Of a DNA stretch of 9,417 nucleotides, positions 6,262 through 9,417 are shown piece by piece. The notes under the pieces are model-generated. The model was given only the letters and a program-made list of their open reading frames with translations, was not told the DNA's origin and did not search any database. The position numbers were made by a program, and so were the translations under genes. The DNA is from Candidatus Heimdallarchaeota archaeon AB_125 (GTDB lineage Archaea; Asgardarchaeota; Heimdallarchaeia; Heimdallarchaeales; Heimdallarchaeaceae). The stretch covers positions 1-9,417 of the forward strand of contig MEHH01000084.1 in the NCBI GenBank assembly GCA_001940755.1, read 5' to 3'. Each line of letters starts with the position of its first letter. The stretch's first letter is position 1.

Positions 6262-7247
6262 GATGATTCCTCCTCTTGATTTCTGGGTAGATTTTCACTC
6301 TGTACCAGATCTAGATAAATCCTCTCCAAAGTAGGGTATTCATGCCTGACCTCAAACATAGGAAAATTTTGTTTGATTAGTTCTTCAATAATAGTTGGTG
6401 TTTCTTTTTCAATATCATTGATGAAAATAGATATTGACTTCCTTTCTGGTTTAATTTCAAGAACTTCATAATGTCTCTCCTGGAAGAAGTTTTGAATTAC
6501 ATCATCCCAAACTGAGAACCTAAAAACTGTCATAGTTTCATCTTTTCTTAAATCTCGAAGTTGTTCTGGAGAACCTTCAGCGATGAGTTTTCCGTGATTT
6601 ATTATACCAACTCTTGAAGATAGTCTTTCAGCTTCAAAGAGATTATGTGTACATATAAAGAAGGTTCTTGCTTCTAGCTTGGACAATTTCATAATTTGTT
6701 CTCTAACAATCTTTGCGGATTCTGGAGCTAATGATGCCGTTGGTTCATCCAAAAAAATAACAGGTGGATCATGAATCATTGCTCTTGCAATAGCTACTTT
6801 TTGTCTCATTCCTTTACTCAAAGACCCAGAAGGCAAATCTATTTTATCAGATAAATCAAATAAATCAACCAATTCTTCAACTCTAGGTTTGATATCTTCT
6901 TTTGGAATATCATATAACCTTGCTATGAATTCTAGATTTTGACGAACAGTTAATCTCTCATAAAGTGCTGGAGTTTCAGTCAATAAACCCACATTACTTC
7001 TAACTGTTGAAGCATCTTCTACGATGTCATACCCTAGAATTTTAGCACCACCTACTGATGGTTGTAAAATACTTGTTAAAAGACGTGTAGTGGTTGTTTT
7101 ACCTGCTCCATTAGGACCTAGAAGACTATAAATTTCTGATTTATTTATTGCTAAATCAAGATTATCAACTGCTCTTAAATGAGCTCTTTGACCATCTTTT
7201 TTTATATCATAATCTTTAGTTAAACCTCTTGCTTCTACAGCTAACAT
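6258..7247 (-). CDS. ABC transporter ATP-binding protein (NatA/CcmA-type exporter ATPase)
   Basis: A 329-residue cytoplasmic ATPase. Walker A is GPNGAGKTT (44-52), the Q-loop position is TETPALYERLT (90-100) with Glu in place of Gln, the signature is LSKGMRQK (143-150), Walker B is VIFLDEP (163-169), and the switch His is 201 in CTHN. The C-terminal domain (about 235-315) ends in YPTLERIYLDL, the accessory domain pattern of ABC-2 exporter ATPases. The D-loop reads ASLAP (171-175), where the usual Asp (as in SGLDP) is Ala, a notable change near the dimer interface. It powers the downstream permease, whose start overlaps this stop by four bases. The ATG follows a TATA-like element by about 28 bases, so the mRNA is probably leaderless or nearly so. 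Confidence 0.93.
   Translation of the reverse strand: MLAVEARGLTKDYDIKKDGQRAHLRAVDNLDLAINKSEIYSLLGPNGAGKTTTTRLLTSILQPSVGGAKILGYDIVEDASTVRSNVGLLTETPALYERLTVRQNLEFIARLYDIPKEDIKPRVEELVDLFDLSDKIDLPSGSLSKGMRQKVAIARAMIHDPPVIFLDEPTASLAPESAKIVREQIMKLSKLEARTFFICTHNLFEAERLSSRVGIINHGKLIAEGSPEQLRDLRKDETMTVFRFSVWDDVIQNFFQERHYEVLEIKPERKSISIFINDIEKETPTIIEELIKQNFPMFEVRHEYPTLERIYLDLVQSENLPRNQEEESS
6269..6274 (-). promoter_or_regulatory. Strong Shine-Dalgarno site for the ABC-2 permease
   Basis: AGGAGG on the minus strand, seven bases ahead of the permease ATG, lies inside the 3' end of the ATPase gene. It is the best Shine-Dalgarno match in the window and fixes the permease start. Confidence 0.75.
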
Positions 7248-7270
7248 TCAAGCTCAAAAAGAAATAGGCT

Positions 7271-7279
7271 TTTAATAAA
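7271..7279 (-). promoter_or_regulatory. TATA-like promoter element for the ABC exporter operon
   Basis: TTTATTAAA on the minus strand is centred about 28 bases before the ATPase ATG (7247). This spacing predicts a leaderless or nearly leaderless transcript, in line with the absence of a Shine-Dalgarno site there. Confidence 0.5.
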
Positions 7280-7290
7280 TCTTTAGAAAG

Positions 7291-7300
7291 TAAAAAAGAA
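7291..7300 (-). terminator. Oligo-T terminator after kynU
   Basis: On the minus strand the bases just after the kynU stop read TTCTTTTTTA. Such T runs are the usual archaeal terminator. It lies just upstream of the TATA-like element of the exporter operon, so kynU and the exporter are probably separate transcripts. Confidence 0.45.
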
Positions 7301-8557
7301 CTAACCATTCTTCTCGTCAATGATTATTCTTAGAGAGTCAACTAATGTCCAGATATCTTCATAACTATTGCTTAAAGGAGAAGGTGTGAATCTAAGAAAA
7401 TTTGGTGGTCGAAAGTCATGAATTATATTATACTCCATCAGTTGTTCATGAATGGTCGTAGCTTCTTCATGCTCAAGTGCAATGTGACCTCCTCTTTGGT
7501 TAGGTAATCTAGGAGTAGCAAGTTTGAAATTATATGGTTCTTCTGTGAGTAGATTATCTATTAGATAAATTAGATAAGAAGTCATTTTCAATGATTTATC
7601 TCTGATATTTTCAATTCCAGCCTGAATAATAAGATCCAGAGAACCTTCTAAAGCTGCAGAGCCCAAAATAGCGGGTGATGATATCTGCCAACCTCCTGCA
7701 CTTCTTGATTGTTCAAAGTTTAGATTCATTTCAAATTGCTTCTCTTTCACATCACCAAACCATCCTGTAAGAGCAGCGTCTTTTTCGAAATGTTTCTCAT
7801 TTACATAGATGAATGCACTGGCACCAGGACCTGCATTAAGATATTTGTATGAACACCAAAAAGCAAAATCTACTCCCCAATCATCAAATTTGTGGGGTAC
7901 TACACCAACAGAATGAGAACAATCCCAACCAATTAAAATCTCCTTCTTATGAGCATTTTCTGTTATACTTTCAATATCTAACAATTGTCCACTTCTGAAA
8001 AGAACTGAAGGTAAAATCACCAGAGCAACATCTTTTGTTATCATTCGTTTGATTTTTGATTCATCTAGAAATTTTCCATCATCACTTTTGACAAGTTTAA
8101 GATGTTTAGCAGGATCAAGTTTCTTTAGCTTTACTTGACTCTGTAAAGCATAGATATCAGTGGGAAAATTCAGTTCATCAGCAAGTATCTTATTCTTTTC
8201 TTCAGTTGGTTGATAAAATGTACTAACGAGTGAATGAAGATTAACAGTTGTGGTTCCTGTAGCTACAACTTCCTCTGGTTTGGCTCCAACTAGAGATGCA
8301 GCTTTTTCACCAAGTTTTTCAGCTTGGTAGAACCATGGATTCTCTCCAATCCCCCATCCTTGGACTCCCAGATTTTTCCATTCATCTAAAACCCTAAGAA
8401 GAGTAGTAGCTGCATCCTTGGACAACAAACCTAGAGAATTTCCATTAAGATAAATCGAATCTCCTGGAGTGAAGAATCTTCCCTTGAAGTGACTTAAAGG
8501 ATCAGTTGAATCCATTTTTTTAGCTAAATCTATCTTAAATTCTTCTGAATCACTCAT
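7301..8557 (-). CDS. kynU: Kynureninase (PLP-dependent L-kynurenine hydrolase)
   Basis: A 418-residue fold-type I PLP enzyme that cleaves L-kynurenine or 3-hydroxykynurenine to (3-hydroxy)anthranilate and alanine. Family landmarks run in order: YLNGNSLGLLSK, TGTTTVNLHSL, NFPTD (PLP-stacking Phe131), GWDCSHSVG (Asp212, pyridine nitrogen), WCSYKYLNAGPG (Lys238, Schiff base), GWFGD, and HDFRPPNFLRFTPSPL near the C-terminus. Length is normal. A TTG nine bases upstream (8566) could add three residues, but the TATA box at 8582-8593 predicts transcription starting near 8562, which favours ATG 8557. No other kynurenine-pathway gene (tryptophan dioxygenase, formamidase, monooxygenase, 3-HAA dioxygenase) is in the window, so whether it serves NAD synthesis or tryptophan catabolism is open. 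The pathway upstream needs oxygen, pointing to an aerobic or microaerobic host. Confidence 0.96.
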   Translation of the reverse strand: MSDSEEFKIDLAKKMDSTDPLSHFKGRFFTPGDSIYLNGNSLGLLSKDAATTLLRVLDEWKNLGVQGWGIGENPWFYQAEKLGEKAASLVGAKPEEVVATGTTTVNLHSLVSTFYQPTEEKNKILADELNFPTDIYALQSQVKLKKLDPAKHLKLVKSDDGKFLDESKIKRMITKDVALVILPSVLFRSGQLLDIESITENAHKKEILIGWDCSHSVGVVPHKFDDWGVDFAFWCSYKYLNAGPGASAFIYVNEKHFEKDAALTGWFGDVKEKQFEMNLNFEQSRSAGGWQISSPAILGSAALEGSLDLIIQAGIENIRDKSLKMTSYLIYLIDNLLTEEPYNFKLATPRLPNQRGGHIALEHEEATTIHEQLMEYNIIHDFRPPNFLRFTPSPLSNSYEDIWTLVDSLRIIIDEKNG

Positions 8558-8581
8558 AGCTTTCAATTAGAAAGAGGTTAA

Positions 8582-8593
8582 AATAAATATATA
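8582..8593 (-). promoter_or_regulatory. TATA box for kynU
   Basis: TATATATTTATT on the minus strand lies in the 57-base gap between the uvrA stop and the kynU ATG. It is centred about 30 bases before ATG 8557, implying a leader of only a few bases. It shows that kynU has its own promoter despite following uvrA closely. Confidence 0.6.
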
Positions 8594-8614
8594 CTTTATG
8601 GAGTGGAATGCTGT

Positions 8615-9417
8615 CTATAGAGCTTCATTCAGATATTGCCATGTATAGCCATTTTCAGCTGTTATGATATCAGATACTATTCCTTCAGCAACCAAATACC
8701 CTCCATTTCTAGAACCCCCTTCAGGTCCCAAATCTATTATTCTATCTGCTTGCTTAACAATATCCATGTTATGATCAATAATCACAACTGTATTTTCTTC
8801 ATCTGCTAATCTATGAACAACCTTAATCAATTTATCAATATCATAGAAATGAAGACCTTGAGATGGTTCATCTAGCAAGTAGATACTCTTATCATGTGTT
8901 CGTTTTGATAGTTCTCTACTTATTTTTAGACGTTCAGCTTCTCCACCTGAAATTGTTGTTGTTGGTTGTCCCATTTTCAAGTATCCCAACCCTACATCTA
9001 CTGCTAATTGTAATGGTCTATGAATTTTTTCTATATTCGAAAACAATTCTGTAGCTTCTTCTACAGTCATTTCTAAGATATCTGAGATGGTTTTCTTCCT
9101 ATATCTTACTGATAGAACATTTTTCTTGTACCGTTTACCTTTACACAGTGGGCACTGAACCCAAACATCTGATAGAAAGAGTAGTTCTATCCTTCTTTCT
9201 CCTAATCCTCGGCATTCAGGACATTGTCCTTTTGAAGTATTGAAACTGAAGTGACCTGATGTTAATCCTTTAGCTTTCGCTTCTGGAATGGACCCATAGA
9301 ACTGCCTAATTTCATCAAAAACACCAAGATAAGTTGCTGGATTGGATCGTCTCGATTTACTTAATGATGACTGATCAACTATTATTACTTTATCAAGATC
9401 TTCATAACCTGAAACTG
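8615..9417 (-). CDS. uvrA: UvrA excinuclease ATPase subunit, C-terminal part (5' end outside window)
   Basis: The frame is open past the ATG at 9070 to the right edge, so that ATG is internal and the gene is cut; 266 codons are visible. Order from the edge: VDQSSLSKSRRSNPATYLGVFDE, FSFN, a zinc finger CPEC (9212-9223) and CPLC (9143-9154) separated by 19 residues as in UvrA, FLSDVWVQC, GKRY, SGGEAERLK (from 8950), Walker B YLLDEPSQGLH (about 8881-8846), and DHNMDIVKQADRIIDLGPEGG. UvrA recognises bulky DNA lesions in nucleotide excision repair with UvrB and UvrC, neither of which is visible here. Several usually strict positions differ: SSLSKSRRS for SPIGRTPRS, DEPSQGLH for DEPTTGLH, and IDHN for IEHN. 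It could be a UvrA2-like or other divergent paralogue, which the missing N-terminal part would decide. Confidence 0.93.
   Translation of the reverse strand, partial: VSGYEDLDKVIIVDQSSLSKSRRSNPATYLGVFDEIRQFYGSIPEAKAKGLTSGHFSFNTSKGQCPECRGLGERRIELLFLSDVWVQCPLCKGKRYKKNVLSVRYRKKTISDILEMTVEEATELFSNIEKIHRPLQLAVDVGLGYLKMGQPTTTISGGEAERLKISRELSKRTHDKSIYLLDEPSQGLHFYDIDKLIKVVHRLADEENTVVIIDHNMDIVKQADRIIDLGPEGGSRNGGYLVAEGIVSDIITAENGYTWQYLNEAL

Noticed and set aside
8863..9054. Plus-strand 63-codon hydrophobic frame inside uvrA
   Set aside because: It is antisense to the UvrA signature and linker region; its Leu/Val richness comes from reversed codons, and no start signal is seen.

Overview
The window is a gene-dense, AT-rich stretch (roughly one third G+C by eye) that looks archaeal. 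The evidence is TATA boxes about 25-30 bases ahead of several starts, a zinc-hook Rad50-type ATPase, an F420/luciferase-like oxidoreductase, and a mix of leaderless first genes and Shine-Dalgarno-led downstream genes. A kynureninase (oxygen-linked tryptophan/NAD metabolism) next to F420-type chemistry and a UvrA fits what is known of heimdallarchaeal Asgard archaea. That placement is inference: no rRNA or other marker gene is present.

Layout. Bases 1-3881 are plus strand: the 3' part of a Rad50/SbcC-like zinc-hook ATPase, an unrecognised 505-residue helical protein with a Lys/Glu/Pro-rich tail, and a HAD-IIA phosphatase whose real start is probably a TTG behind a Shine-Dalgarno site. Bases 3883-4809 are minus strand: a luciferase-like monooxygenase (LLM) family oxidoreductase, tail-to-tail with the phosphatase with one base between stops. 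Bases 4915-5415 are plus strand: a small nitroreductase, divergent from the LLM gene and sharing a 105-base intergenic region. Bases 5443-9417 are all minus strand and are transcribed in the order uvrA (5' end outside the window), kynU, ABC ATPase, ABC-2 permease. The last two overlap by four bases and form one exporter.

How the genes relate. The ATPase-permease pair is a clear functional unit. The Rad50-like protein and the 505-residue protein are adjacent and co-directional, and the second is the least explained gene here: it ends in a stretch with 11-residue periodicity resembling lipid-binding amphipathic helices, then a charged repeat tail and a proline cluster. The other genes look like independently promoted housekeeping or accessory metabolism (flavin/deazaflavin redox, tryptophan catabolism, DNA repair).

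No RNA gene, mobile element, CRISPR array or gene-free stretch over 300 bases was seen; the largest gene-free gap is 105 bases. I found no convincing novel defence or mobile system.
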